Assembly (NCBI GenBank): GCA_019057975.1
Contig: JAHLWJ010000002.1
Span: forward strand, 1 to 53,803
Source: Promethearchaeota archaeon
Lineage (GTDB): Archaea; Asgardarchaeota; Lokiarchaeia; Sigynarchaeales; SOKP01
Direction: 5' to 3'
Length of the DNA: 53,803 nucleotides
Made by a program: the position numbers and the translations under genes. The notes beneath the pieces were generated by a model. That model made no database searches, was not told the DNA's origin, and saw only the letters and a list, made by a program, of their open reading frames with translations. Of this stretch, positions 43,756 through 52,975 are shown in pieces. Every line of letters begins with the position of its first letter. The first letter of the stretch is position 1.

Positions 43756-45135
43756 ATGACTAATTATAGTTCTGGTTATGTAAATGATGAGAATATGATT
43801 TTGAGTACTGATTTCTATCAACTCACAATGACAGCAGCATATTTTCAATATAACCTTGAAAATAATATCAAGGAAGAAGATGATATTGCTACTTTTGAAC
43901 TCTTTATTAGAAAATTTCCTAAAAACCGTAATTATTTAATTTTTGCAGGTTTAGAACAAGCAGTTTATTATTTAATAAATGCTAGATTTACAAAACGAAC
44001 CATCGATTTTTTAAGATATAAACCAGTTTTCAAAAAAATTGATTCAAGTTTTTTTGATGAGTATTTACCTAATTTTAAATTTAATTTGGATATATGGGCA
44101 ATGGAAGAAGGAAACTATTTTTTCCCTAATGAGCCAATTATGAGAATTCAAGGTCCAATCATTCATGCACAGTTAGCAGAAACATACTTACTAAATGTAA
44201 TTAATTATCAAACTCTAGTTGCTTCAAAAGCATCAAGAATTAGAAATATTGCACTTGATAAGGTCCTACTCGAGTTTGGTACAAGAAGATCTCATAGTCC
44301 TCTTGCTGGTGTTTATGCCGCCAGAGCAAGTTATATTGCAGGTTTCAATGGTACTAGTAACGTAATTGCGGATATTGAATTAGGCATTAACTCAACCGGT
44401 ACTATGGCTCATAGTTTTGTTCAAAAATTTGATAAAGAGATAGATAGCTTTAAAACATACTTTGATATTTATGATGAGAATTCAATTCTTTTAATTGATA
44501 CCTACGATACTGAAAAGGGTGCTGAAAAATGTGCTCAATTTGGAAATAAAATAAAAGGAGTAAGAATAGATTCTGGTGATCTAATTAATCATGCCATAAA
44601 AGTTAGAAAAATTCTAGATGAAATCGGGTGTGAAAAGGTTCTAATTGTCGCTAGTTCTGACCTCAATGAATATAAAATTAAAGAAATAATCGATCAAAAT
44701 GCTCCAATTGATGCATTTGGAGTAGGAACAGAATTAGCAACCTCACGGGATGACCCAACCATTGCTGGTGTTTACAAATTAATAAAGTATAACAAAACTC
44801 CAAAAATAAAGATTAGTGAAGAAAAAATAACTTATCCGGGGATTAAGCAAGTTTATAGGGTATATGATAAAAATGGTAAGTTTAAGGAGGATACCTTAGC
44901 TCTTGATGATGAATTATCACCTTCAGATTCAACACCATTATTACAACCAATCATGAAAAATGGAGAATTAATCCGTAAATTACCAGAAATTGATGATATC
45001 CAAGTATTCTATAGAGAAAATATAAAGAATCTACCGGAAAGGTATAAGGATTTAGAGGAAGTTCAAACCTTTGAATTAAAACTATCAAAGAAATTGGATG
45101 ATTTAACAAGATCATTGAAAGAAAAATTCAAGTAA
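43756..45135 (+). CDS. pncB: nicotinate phosphoribosyltransferase
   Basis: 459 residues. It converts nicotinate and PRPP to nicotinate mononucleotide in NAD salvage. Hallmarks: LSTDFYQLTMTAAYFQ at the N-terminus, the phosphate-binding EFGTRRSHSP, NGTSNVIADIELGI, GTMAHSFVQKF with the catalytic His, IDTYDTEKG and VRIDSGDL. The NMNAT at 36389-36967 performs a later step; the two are 7 kb apart, not in an operon. The length and the C-terminal extension are as in the long archaeal/bacterial form. Confidence 0.93.
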   Translation: MTNYSSGYVNDENMILSTDFYQLTMTAAYFQYNLENNIKEEDDIATFELFIRKFPKNRNYLIFAGLEQAVYYLINARFTKRTIDFLRYKPVFKKIDSSFFDEYLPNFKFNLDIWAMEEGNYFFPNEPIMRIQGPIIHAQLAETYLLNVINYQTLVASKASRIRNIALDKVLLEFGTRRSHSPLAGVYAARASYIAGFNGTSNVIADIELGINSTGTMAHSFVQKFDKEIDSFKTYFDIYDENSILLIDTYDTEKGAEKCAQFGNKIKGVRIDSGDLINHAIKVRKILDEIGCEKVLIVASSDLNEYKIKEIIDQNAPIDAFGVGTELATSRDDPTIAGVYKLIKYNKTPKIKISEEKITYPGIKQVYRVYDKNGKFKEDTLALDDELSPSDSTPLLQPIMKNGELIRKLPEIDDIQVFYRENIKNLPERYKDLEEVQTFELKLSKKLDDLTRSLKEKFK

Positions 45136-45239
45136 TTTTTTTAAAATTTTTATTTTTAAAATAAAAATAAGCCTATTTCTTAAAGGACACTAAAAGTCTG
45201 ATAAATAATTTATTAATCTAATCATTAATTTTGAACATT

Positions 45240-46034
45240 ATGACGAATTATAAATCAATAGAAGTAGAGATTGATGAACCAAATAAACTAGCAATTATAT
45301 ATTTCAATCGACCTAAGCAATTAAATGCATTCAATATTGAGTTTCTTGATGAACTAATTTCAGCTTTTAATGAGATTTCAGAAATTACTACAATTAGTTG
45401 TTTAATTCTTACTGGAAAAGGAAAAACTTTTTGTGCTGGAGGAGATGTGGTCGAATTTCAAAAAACAGAAGTTCCTGATGAATTCATGACTAAGATGGCA
45501 AGTAGATTACATAAAGGGATAAAAATTCTCAAAAACATGAAGCAACTAACTGTTGCTGCGATAAATGGTGCCTGTTTTGGGGCAGGTTTGGGATACGCCA
45601 CTGCCTGTGATTTTAGAATAAGCTCGGAAAACGCAAGATTTGGTTGCGCTTTCACACGGATAGGACTCTCTCCAGATTCGTCTTCTACGTTTCATCTTCC
45701 CAAACTTGTAGGATTAAGTATAGCAAATGAAATGTTCTTTCTTCATAAAATACTTAATGCCGAAGAAGCTTTACAATTTAATTTGGTGAATAAGGTTGTC
45801 AGCTCAGAAATATTTATGGAAGAAGTCAAAAAAATTTCTATTGAAATAAGTCATGGTGCTCCTATGGCATTTGCTTTCACTAAAATGCTCTTAAAAGAAT
45901 CTTATACCAATGATTTGGAAACTCATCTAGACAGGGAAGCTGAACTTATTGTAAAAACTGCTGGAACTGAAGATTTTCAAGAAGGTTTGAAAGCTTTTTT
46001 TGAAAAACGAACTCCTGACTTCAAAGGTAAATGA
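45240..46034 (+). CDS. enoyl-CoA hydratase/isomerase family protein
   Basis: About 264 residues, crotonase fold. The oxyanion-hole segments are GKTFCAGGDVVEF and INGACFGAGLGYATACDFRI. In hydratases two Glu catalyse water addition: the first usual Glu position reads in the segment TRIGLSPDSSSTFHLP, where Pro-Asp-Ser replaces the typical PEGG/PDAG, as in many isomerase or degradative paralogues. The exact reaction therefore remains open. ATG 45240 preferred over TTG 45231. Confidence 0.87.
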   Translation: MTNYKSIEVEIDEPNKLAIIYFNRPKQLNAFNIEFLDELISAFNEISEITTISCLILTGKGKTFCAGGDVVEFQKTEVPDEFMTKMASRLHKGIKILKNMKQLTVAAINGACFGAGLGYATACDFRISSENARFGCAFTRIGLSPDSSSTFHLPKLVGLSIANEMFFLHKILNAEEALQFNLVNKVVSSEIFMEEVKKISIEISHGAPMAFAFTKMLLKESYTNDLETHLDREAELIVKTAGTEDFQEGLKAFFEKRTPDFKGK

Positions 46035-46066
46035 CTCATTTTTAAAGATAATATCTTAACATAAAT

Positions 46067-46135
46067 TTATAATCCTAATAGTTTCGCTGCATTATCTCCA
46101 AATATTTCATTTTGTAATATTATAATATTAACTAA
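46067..46135 (-). pseudogene. C-terminal relic of an amidohydrolase
   Basis: Twenty-two codons before a stop read ILQNEIFGDNAAKLLGL, the characteristic end of metal-dependent amidohydrolase-2 family proteins (usually ILGxNAxRLLGL). A TGA lies directly upstream in frame and nothing else of the gene is left. Short, so moderate confidence. Confidence 0.45.
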
Positions 46136-46390
46136 TCATAAATTACAATTTAGATCTTTCACATCTAAAAATTGAGAAAAAATAGGTCTTAAATTTTTAA
46201 AAATATTAAAATAGCATAGGATGATTGTAGAAGTAAGGAGAAGGGATTCCTATAGGTTTTACTAACTTTACTAATATTATTTGTAATAATATGAATCATC
46301 TGAAATTGTTTATAAATTAACGCAACTATTTCTGTATAAATATAAATAAGTATTTTAATAAATAAAAATTTTTATTGAAAAAGTGATAAT
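46136..46390. other. intergenic region upstream of tes
   Basis: 255 bases, AT-rich, with no gene. It contains a TATA-like GTATAAATATAAATA at 46334-46348, about 45 bases before the tes start. Nothing else seen. Confidence 0.35.
46334..46348 (+). promoter_or_regulatory. TATA-like box upstream of tes
   Basis: GTATAAATATAAATA, about 45 bases before the ATG at 46391, where an archaeal promoter for the tes unit would be expected. Confidence 0.4.
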
Positions 46391-48130
46391 ATGTACCATT
46401 TAGACGATTCCGATTATTTAAACGAGAAATATTTTAGAAAAACTCAGAGTGTTTGTCCAGAATGCTTAGAACGTATTGATGCTGAAGTTTATGAAGAAGA
46501 TGATCAAATTTTTATGAGAAAAACCTGTCCTGATCATGGGGATTTCAAGGATAAAATCAGCAGTTCCGCAAAATATTATAAATGGACTCATTGGGCAATC
46601 AAAGATGAAAATGGAAATGTTATTTGGAAATTTGATAAGGATGGAGATTCTAATCCTCCTGATTGTGTTGGTGAAGATCCAAGAGGTTGTCCTTACAATT
46701 GTGGATTGTGTGAACAGCACATTTCAACTTGTTCATTGGCCTTGATAGATCTTACAAACCGTTGTAATTTTAACTGTAACTTTTGCTATGCTAATGTTTT
46801 ACAGAGTGGTTACCTTGTGGAACCAACTTTGGAAGAAATTGATAGAATTATGACACATTTCAGGAGCAAACCAATACCTGCTGTTGCTATCATGTTCACA
46901 GGTGGAGAACCAACTGTTAGAAAAGATTTTCCTGAGATTTGTAAAATGGCTAAGGATCATGGTTTCATGGAAGTTATTGCAGCTACAAATGGTTATGGCT
47001 TTCAATCCAAAAAGGGTGGTCTCGAGTGGACTAAAAAGGTGAAAGAGGCTGGTTTAGACACATTATATTTCCAATTCGATGGCATAAATAATAGTACGTA
47101 CGAACAGACTCGCGGGATTAAGAACTTAATGCCATATAAACAACGGGTTATTGACAATTGCCGTGAAGCAGGACTCAATTCTATTGTATTAGTAGCAACG
47201 ATTGCAAGTGGAGTTACAGATATTGAAGTTGGCAACATCATCCAATACGCAATCGACAATATAGACGTAGTGCGTGGTATTACATTTCAGCCCGTTTCGC
47301 TCTGTGGTCGAATAGCCTTCGAAGAACGTGAGGAATTGAGAATTACAAACGCAGATGTTCTTAAGAAAATAGAGGAACAGACAGGGGGAAGGATTAGCAT
47401 GGAAAATGCCTGGTATCCTTTGAGCACTATCGTGGAAATGGGTAGAGTAATCGCTTACCTTGCTGATGTTGAACCAATCGAGTTTACGTGCCATCCTGAC
47501 TGTGGCTTCGCTTCATATATGGCAATAGATCCCGATTCAGGCGAAATGATGCCAGTAATGGAATATTTTGACCCATTGAAGATTATCGATTTCGCAAATA
47601 AATTTTGGGAAAAAATTAAGCATAAAGAGAAGAAACCTATTAAATTATTTACTGATCTCTTAGGGGAAGGAATTGGAGAAACATTGGACAAGGGTTTAAA
47701 TTTTCTTGATAAAACACAACTTCGGGCACGATTTCTAATCGGTATACTGCAATACGCAAAAAAGCCAGGTAAATTAATGGAAATGTTCAGTAGAGTGCTA
47801 ATTAATGGTGATTGGGAGAGCATAAGTTCATTTAGCTACGGTACACTTCTTCTCAGCTCAATGCATTTCCAAGACGCATATAATATGGATCTTGAAAGAG
47901 TGAAGAGATGTATTGTACATTTTGGCGTAGCAATGCCAGATGGCACAGTGAAAGAAATAAGCTTCTGCACGATGAATACAATTCACAGGCCTGAAATTGA
48001 AAAACAAATTGCTAAACAAATAACTCCCAAAGTCAGAGATGAATTTGATACCACTACAGGTCAAACTCTTGAAGAAATACAGCAAGAAGTAGCTCGAAAC
48101 GGTGGAATGAAAAAGGAGAGTGATGAGTAA
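46391..48130 (+). CDS. tes: tetraether lipid synthase (Tes), radical SAM
   Basis: 579 residues. Tes couples the tails of archaeal diether lipids to macrocyclic archaeol and GDGT tetraethers by radical chemistry. The layout matches the Methanocaldococcus MJ0619 type: N-terminal zinc/Fe site SVCPECLERIDAEV with KTCPDHGDF, a second Cys set GCPYNCGLCEQH (about 98-109), the radical SAM motif CNFNCNFCYA (about 125-134), FTGGEPTVRKD, YFQFDG, then VVRGITFQPVS, CHPDCGF and a long C-terminal part. The auxiliary Cys are kept. This is one of the clearest archaeal markers in the window. It directly precedes a small gene without a gap. Confidence 0.9.
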   Translation: MYHLDDSDYLNEKYFRKTQSVCPECLERIDAEVYEEDDQIFMRKTCPDHGDFKDKISSSAKYYKWTHWAIKDENGNVIWKFDKDGDSNPPDCVGEDPRGCPYNCGLCEQHISTCSLALIDLTNRCNFNCNFCYANVLQSGYLVEPTLEEIDRIMTHFRSKPIPAVAIMFTGGEPTVRKDFPEICKMAKDHGFMEVIAATNGYGFQSKKGGLEWTKKVKEAGLDTLYFQFDGINNSTYEQTRGIKNLMPYKQRVIDNCREAGLNSIVLVATIASGVTDIEVGNIIQYAIDNIDVVRGITFQPVSLCGRIAFEEREELRITNADVLKKIEEQTGGRISMENAWYPLSTIVEMGRVIAYLADVEPIEFTCHPDCGFASYMAIDPDSGEMMPVMEYFDPLKIIDFANKFWEKIKHKEKKPIKLFTDLLGEGIGETLDKGLNFLDKTQLRARFLIGILQYAKKPGKLMEMFSRVLINGDWESISSFSYGTLLLSSMHFQDAYNMDLERVKRCIVHFGVAMPDGTVKEISFCTMNTIHRPEIEKQIAKQITPKVRDEFDTTTGQTLEEIQQEVARNGGMKKESDE

Positions 48131-48418
48131 ATGTCTGATGAATATATTGAAGACAAAGATGGGAAGAAGATCCGCAAATTAGTAGAGCTAAAAACTAGTA
48201 CTGCAAAAGAATACGAACAAATAATGCTCGATAGAGTCGAAGAATTCAAGAATAAAAACGCAGAGAAGAGTATTTTTAATAATTTTATACAGAATACGTT
48301 AGTAACTGGTGTTGGAACTCTTTTAAATCTTAAAGTTAAGGTTGATGAAGCTCTCGGAGAAGATAATTTAAAGAAAGTGCATGATGCTCTCGATAAAATA
48401 TTGTTAATAGGATTATAA
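48131..48418 (+). CDS. small protein coupled to tes, unknown function
   Basis: 95 residues. Its ATG follows the tes stop codon directly, with AAAGGAGAG inside the end of tes as ribosome site, so the two are translationally coupled. It is helical: a charged N-terminal helix (AKEYEQIMLDRVEEFKNK) and an amphipathic segment NNFIQNTLVTGVGTLLNLKV that may lie at a membrane. No Cys or metal motif. The position suggests an accessory or membrane-recruiting partner of Tes; no family recognised. Confidence 0.7.
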   Translation: MSDEYIEDKDGKKIRKLVELKTSTAKEYEQIMLDRVEEFKNKNAEKSIFNNFIQNTLVTGVGTLLNLKVKVDEALGEDNLKKVHDALDKILLIGL

Positions 48419-48519
48419 CTCTTTTTTATCTATTTTATTATATTTTTTAATTTTTAGATATTTTTTTCATTAATTTTATTATTCTATTTTTCTAATAATA
48501 ATTGAGGATGTGAGTAATT

Positions 48520-48726
48520 ATGAAAGATTCTACGAAATCAAGTTTTGTTTTGATTGGGGTTGGACTATTCATGATAGCATTTGGTGTCATTCTTTTATTC
48601 ATCACAATTACCCAATGGGATGCAGGAGTCGCTCAACTAAAGCTAACTGGAATGGCAATTATTATAATCGTCTCTGTAATATTAATAGCCATTGGACTCT
48701 ATTTAATTATCAAATTTATTATCTAA
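48520..48726 (+). CDS. small two-helix membrane protein
   Basis: 68 residues, almost entirely two membrane helices (about 9-30 and 44-66) joined by a loop QWDAGVAQLKLTG. GAGGATGTGAG lies before the ATG. Because of its size and composition no family can be named. It lies between the tes unit and an MFS gene. Confidence 0.6.
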   Translation: MKDSTKSSFVLIGVGLFMIAFGVILLFITITQWDAGVAQLKLTGMAIIIIVSVILIAIGLYLIIKFII

Positions 48727-48846
48727 TTCTTTCTCCCTTTTTCTTATTATTAAAGGGATAGCAAGATGAAGAGTTAAAGTTTTAAATATTCATAGGTAGA
48801 ACTATTCTTCAAGTATCAATTAGGATAATTATTAAAAAGTGGTTTT

Positions 48847-50124
48847 ATGTCTGAAATTAATAATGAGACGTCTACAGGAAGATCAAAGAAATATTTCCTA
48901 TACCTAGTTTTTGTATTAATGCTTGTGCAAATCCTCGACTCATATGCGACTGTTTTTCCTGGAGCAATTCCTTCAGCTATAGCGGAGAGCTTTTTGAGTG
49001 GTAAATCAGAAGATGTCCAAAATTCAATTATAGCATTCGCAACTGGAGCGGTTTCAATTGGAATGTACTTCCTATTTTTTAGTCATTACTTATCTGATAA
49101 ACTTGGAAGAAAAAAAATGCTAAGTATCACAGTATTAGGAATGGCTCTTGCTGCTTTTGGAATGTTTTTTTCATTAAATTATATTATGTATATGATTTTT
49201 GTGTTTTTCTTATCATTTTTTTTCAGCAGTGATATCTGGTTGATTTATATAAACGAGGAAGTCAAATCTAATAAACGTGCTTACTATTCAAATATTATTT
49301 TAATGGCAGGATTATTAGGTCCTATTATAATGGTAATTTCACGTTTTATTTTTATAAAGGAAACTGGTTCATTTTGGCAGGGTATGACGTTTTTTCCCAT
49401 GATAATAGGTTTTCCATTATGTATTATCATTTACTTCACATTGAAAGAAACAAAAAGATATGAAATGATGAAGGAAAGCAGTTCAATAGAATCAAGATCC
49501 TTCAAGGAGGATATTAGATCAATTTTTAAAACAGAAAGTCGTAAGTCATACACATTCCTATTATTAATAGTTTTTCTTCGCGGAATTTCGGGAATATATT
49601 TGGGTTTATTCGAAAAGTATATGAGTGATGTAGGGACATTAACTCAAGACCAAGTTACCATGGTCTTCTTCTTAGTCATTTTCGCAGTTATTATTGCTTA
49701 TTCGATTAATGGTTTTTTGGCAGATCGAATTGGAAGGAAGCCATTGTTATATTTATGGTCGTTTATAGCACCCATATCAGTACTGATATGGGTATTTGGG
49801 GCTCATAATACTGAAAATGCATTTTATATTGTCTTACTTGGATATTCTTTAACTCATATATCCACTTGGGGTGCTATTGGAATTATTAGGTTAACTACAA
49901 TAGAGATGTTACCGACTGATAGAAGAGGAACCGGTATTGGATTTAGGAGTTTAATTGGAGGGATTGGCGGTACAGTGGGATTGCTATTGAGTGGGGTAAT
50001 TATTTTATTTGTAGGTTTAGGTACAACTTTTATCATATTTGTTATGGGGCATTTTATCGTCATTCCTATAGCGTATTTCTTCCTTAAAGAAACAAAAGGG
50101 GTTGAGCTCTCCGAAGTAAAATAA
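48847..50124 (+). CDS. major facilitator superfamily transporter
   Basis: 425 residues with 12 membrane helices. The MFS loop motif between helices 2 and 3 is SDKLGRKKMLS, repeated in the second half as ADRIGRKPLL. RGTGIGFR near the last helices also fits the sugar/metabolite-proton branch (it ends FFLKETKGVEL, as in sugar-porter-like proteins). Substrate not predictable. The start lies after a TATA-like region, without a strong ribosome site. Confidence 0.87.
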   Translation: MSEINNETSTGRSKKYFLYLVFVLMLVQILDSYATVFPGAIPSAIAESFLSGKSEDVQNSIIAFATGAVSIGMYFLFFSHYLSDKLGRKKMLSITVLGMALAAFGMFFSLNYIMYMIFVFFLSFFFSSDIWLIYINEEVKSNKRAYYSNIILMAGLLGPIIMVISRFIFIKETGSFWQGMTFFPMIIGFPLCIIIYFTLKETKRYEMMKESSSIESRSFKEDIRSIFKTESRKSYTFLLLIVFLRGISGIYLGLFEKYMSDVGTLTQDQVTMVFFLVIFAVIIAYSINGFLADRIGRKPLLYLWSFIAPISVLIWVFGAHNTENAFYIVLLGYSLTHISTWGAIGIIRLTTIEMLPTDRRGTGIGFRSLIGGIGGTVGLLLSGVIILFVGLGTTFIIFVMGHFIVIPIAYFFLKETKGVELSEVK

Positions 50125-50235
50125 AATTTTAATTACCTTTTTCTTATTATTTTTTTCAGATATATTTTTTTACTCATAAAAACTAGTTATTTTACTAAAA
50201 AATATTATAAAAAAGTTTACAGAGGGGAATCTCAA

Positions 50236-51150
50236 ATGGTAAGTGAAGGTATGGAAAGAGTTATAAAAATGGCTTTCCAACAAGGAGAAGTTGCTACAAA
50301 AAAAAGAGTAGAAGAAAGTCGTGCTAATTTTGATCAATTAGAAGCTATGTTTCCAATTCCAAATGACGTGAAAATTGAAAAAATCGATGTTAGGGGGGTT
50401 CCTGCCGTATGGATAAGCACTCCTAAAGTTGTAGAGGAATTCGTTGTCCTATATTTACATGGGGGTGGTTATATTCAGGGTTCAATCAATACACATAAAG
50501 AGTTTGGTTCAAGGATTTCTCGGGTCTCAAATTCGCGAGTTTTATTATTAGATTACCGTCGAGCACCTGAAAATCCTTACCCTGCAGCTTTAGAAGATGC
50601 TGTTGCTGCTTACAAGTGGCTGATCGATAGTGAGGGAATTAATCCTAAAAATGTAATAATTGGAGGGGAATCAGCTGGAGGTGGTTTAACAATAGCAACA
50701 CTTTTGAACTTACGAGACACTGGCGTCACATTGCCTGCCGCAGCAATTATACTTTCACCATGGGCAGATTTACTTATGACTGGAGAATCAATTATAACAA
50801 AAGCAAAAGTAGATCCACTTGCGAGTGCGAGTGATCTTTTCTTTTTAGCTTCTTTATATATCGGAGAGGATGATCCCAAGAATCCTTTTATATCACCATT
50901 ATATGCTGATCTCAAAGGATTACCGCCTATGTTAATACAAGTAGGTAGTGCAGAAATTTTGCTAAGCGACGCTACTCGAATTGCAGAAAAAGCAAAAACT
51001 GCTGGAGTTGATGTTCTTTTAGATATCTGGGAAGATATGATTCATATGTTTCAAATGTTTGCTTCATGGGCACCAGAAGGTCAGAAGGCAACTGAGAAAA
51101 TAGGGGAATTTATTCAAAAACACTTAAAAAAAGAAGTTCAGATAATTTAG
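50236..51150 (+). CDS. alpha/beta hydrolase, hormone-sensitive-lipase family esterase
   Basis: 304 residues. HGGG oxyanion-hole motif (75-78), DYRRAPENPYPAALEDA, nucleophile elbow GGESAGGG (Ser about 148), then the acid in the segment with IQVGSAEILLSD and the His in DMIHMFQMF. All triad positions are present. These cytosolic enzymes hydrolyse short to medium acyl esters. AGAGGGGAAT lies before the ATG. It sits between the transporter and the polyprenol-kinase-like gene; a link to lipid metabolism is possible but unproven. Confidence 0.92.
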   Translation: MVSEGMERVIKMAFQQGEVATKKRVEESRANFDQLEAMFPIPNDVKIEKIDVRGVPAVWISTPKVVEEFVVLYLHGGGYIQGSINTHKEFGSRISRVSNSRVLLLDYRRAPENPYPAALEDAVAAYKWLIDSEGINPKNVIIGGESAGGGLTIATLLNLRDTGVTLPAAAIILSPWADLLMTGESIITKAKVDPLASASDLFFLASLYIGEDDPKNPFISPLYADLKGLPPMLIQVGSAEILLSDATRIAEKAKTAGVDVLLDIWEDMIHMFQMFASWAPEGQKATEKIGEFIQKHLKKEVQII

Positions 51151-51235
51151 AATTAATAACTATTTTTTTTTATATCTTCTATAAAATAATTTTTCCATAA
51201 GATATTTTTGAAATAGCATTTTACTAAAAGATATC

Positions 51236-52318
51236 ATGGTATATGACATAGTATTATTGCCAGTAACAATTCTCTTTATAATTAGTGGTTTTGGGTTATT
51301 TTACTATGCTATTAAACTGAATCAGAAATTTCCTAAGGAACATAATTTTGTAAACTGTATTTTGACTTTCTTCTTATGGATTATCGCGGGGTTGATATAT
51401 CCATTGCATTTGTCTATAGGTAATTCACATTTTAGGGTGTTTCAAATCTTATCCATGTTTCTTATTTGTATATCTACACCTTTTTTGATTTTCTTGATAT
51501 TTTTTTATCAACACCGAGTAGTACTAAGGAATAATCCAGATATTAAGGAAAAGAGAAATATTAAGGGCTTTTTAAATAAGTTTGATAAACAAGAAGACAA
51601 CCTAAACAGTTTAAGATCTCATAAAATTAAAACGGATATCCACCGAAAAGCTTTACATTTATTTCCAGCAGGAATTATTATTTTTCTGTGGATTTTTGCT
51701 GTTTATATATGGGATGGTCTATGGAATGCTGATGAGGTATGGAGAATTACTGGATCACAGTTTGGTCGCTTTTTAATTTTAACTGCTGGTTATTCAGGTA
51801 TATTAATCTTAGGGGGATTAGATTATATCAGATTATCATTTATATTCGAAAATCATAACTTATTCCATTTGATCCCTGAGAATGTATTAAATCTATTAGG
51901 AAAGACTATGAAGCGAAATGAAAATTATAATTATATTAAACCATTAATACTCGCTTTATCATTTGCCCCTATTTTTATTTTTCCGTTTGGTATTTTTACA
52001 GCAGCTTCTCTGATTGCAACGTTAGGGGATGGTGCCGCATCTGTTTTTGGGCTTCGATTTGGAAAAATTCATTATCCTAAATCATCAGAAAAGACTATTA
52101 TTGGTTATATCGCAGGATTTCTGGCTTCATTCGGTATTGCATTCATTTCTTTGTGGGTATTTGAAAGTACATTAAATTTATTTGAAACTTTATTTATTTC
52201 TTTTAGTGGAGGTTTTACATTCTTTTTAATTGATGTTTTAAACCTATCGATCGATGATAATATCTTAAATCCATTGTTTAGTGCCTTGATAATGGGCTCT
52301 TTGTACTATCTCCTTTAA
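51236..52318 (+). CDS. CTP-dependent polyprenol kinase-like (dolichol/phytol kinase family) membrane protein
   Basis: 360 residues, about eight to nine membrane helices. The family signatures are DIHRKALHLFPAG (about 137-149), the CTP-binding loop LGDGAASVFGLRFG (about 262-275) with KSSEKTIIGY, and the end SIDDNILNPLFSALIM. These match the dolichol/phytol kinase (SEC59/VTE5) group, which uses CTP to phosphorylate isoprenoid alcohols; the distant relative CdsA transfers CMP to phosphatidate. It may recycle isoprenoid alcohols for archaeal lipids, or for a glycan carrier. The first 110 residues are extra membrane helices. Confidence 0.78.
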   Translation: MVYDIVLLPVTILFIISGFGLFYYAIKLNQKFPKEHNFVNCILTFFLWIIAGLIYPLHLSIGNSHFRVFQILSMFLICISTPFLIFLIFFYQHRVVLRNNPDIKEKRNIKGFLNKFDKQEDNLNSLRSHKIKTDIHRKALHLFPAGIIIFLWIFAVYIWDGLWNADEVWRITGSQFGRFLILTAGYSGILILGGLDYIRLSFIFENHNLFHLIPENVLNLLGKTMKRNENYNYIKPLILALSFAPIFIFPFGIFTAASLIATLGDGAASVFGLRFGKIHYPKSSEKTIIGYIAGFLASFGIAFISLWVFESTLNLFETLFISFSGGFTFFLIDVLNLSIDDNILNPLFSALIMGSLYYLL

Positions 52319-52658
52319 TGAGATTTTTTTTCACTATAAATGAAAGAATCAATTATTGAAATTTTTAAATAAGATTGGGATTTTTCAAAATTTAATAATC
52401 AAAAATTAAAAAAAAATTATTTAGATAATCTCTTAAGGGTATTTCTTCTTAGATTTAACATATCTTTTGCTCCCGATTCGCATAGTAGTTTTTTCTATTT
52501 TATATAAATCCTTCAACCTATAGGAATTTTAGTCATTTAAATTGGTGGATTTTCTTATTCTTTACTTTTTCTTAAATCAGCAATCTGACTTAAGATTTGG
52601 TTTTGAGTTTCTTCCAACTTGGCTATCTTCTCATTTATTTCTTTTTCAAGAAAATAAA

Positions 52659-52844
52659 TTGGTTAAGCATCGAACTTTCAAGGTAATAAAAATTACTAAA
52701 AATAATGATGAGTTTTATCATATTAGCAGTGTTCCACAGTTTAACCAATACGATCCGGATTTTTCGGAGATAGCCACTGATGTAAAAATACAAAATCAAG
52801 CATTGTATAAGGCTATAGATCGTTTTTTAAATTCATCAAAATAG
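52659..52844 (+). CDS. uncertain small protein or gene fragment
   Basis: 61 residues if started at TTG 52659 (HRTFKVIKITKNNDEFYHIS, then FSEIATDVKIQNQALYKAID). The codon pattern looks coding in this part, but the further upstream in-frame extension (from 52542) does not. The opposite strand at 52553-52650 reads as a 35-residue coiled-coil tail (LEKEINEKIAKLEETQNQ) before a stop. Either may be a relic. No family recognised. Confidence 0.25.
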   Translation: MVKHRTFKVIKITKNNDEFYHISSVPQFNQYDPDFSEIATDVKIQNQALYKAIDRFLNSSK

Positions 52845-52975
52845 GTAATTCCATTTAAATGCTTAATAATTAAACCTACCTTTAATTACTATTATTGTAA
52901 TGCAATCGATATTATAAAAATAGGAAAATAAATAGAATTATTTAAATTTTAATTTCTTTTATTTGTCCATAAAAC

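Noticed and set aside
48510..48761. 83-residue ORF overlapping the small membrane protein
   Set aside because: The other frame (48520-48726) has a ribosome site and two clean membrane helices; this one has an atypical His/Trp/Cys-rich composition.
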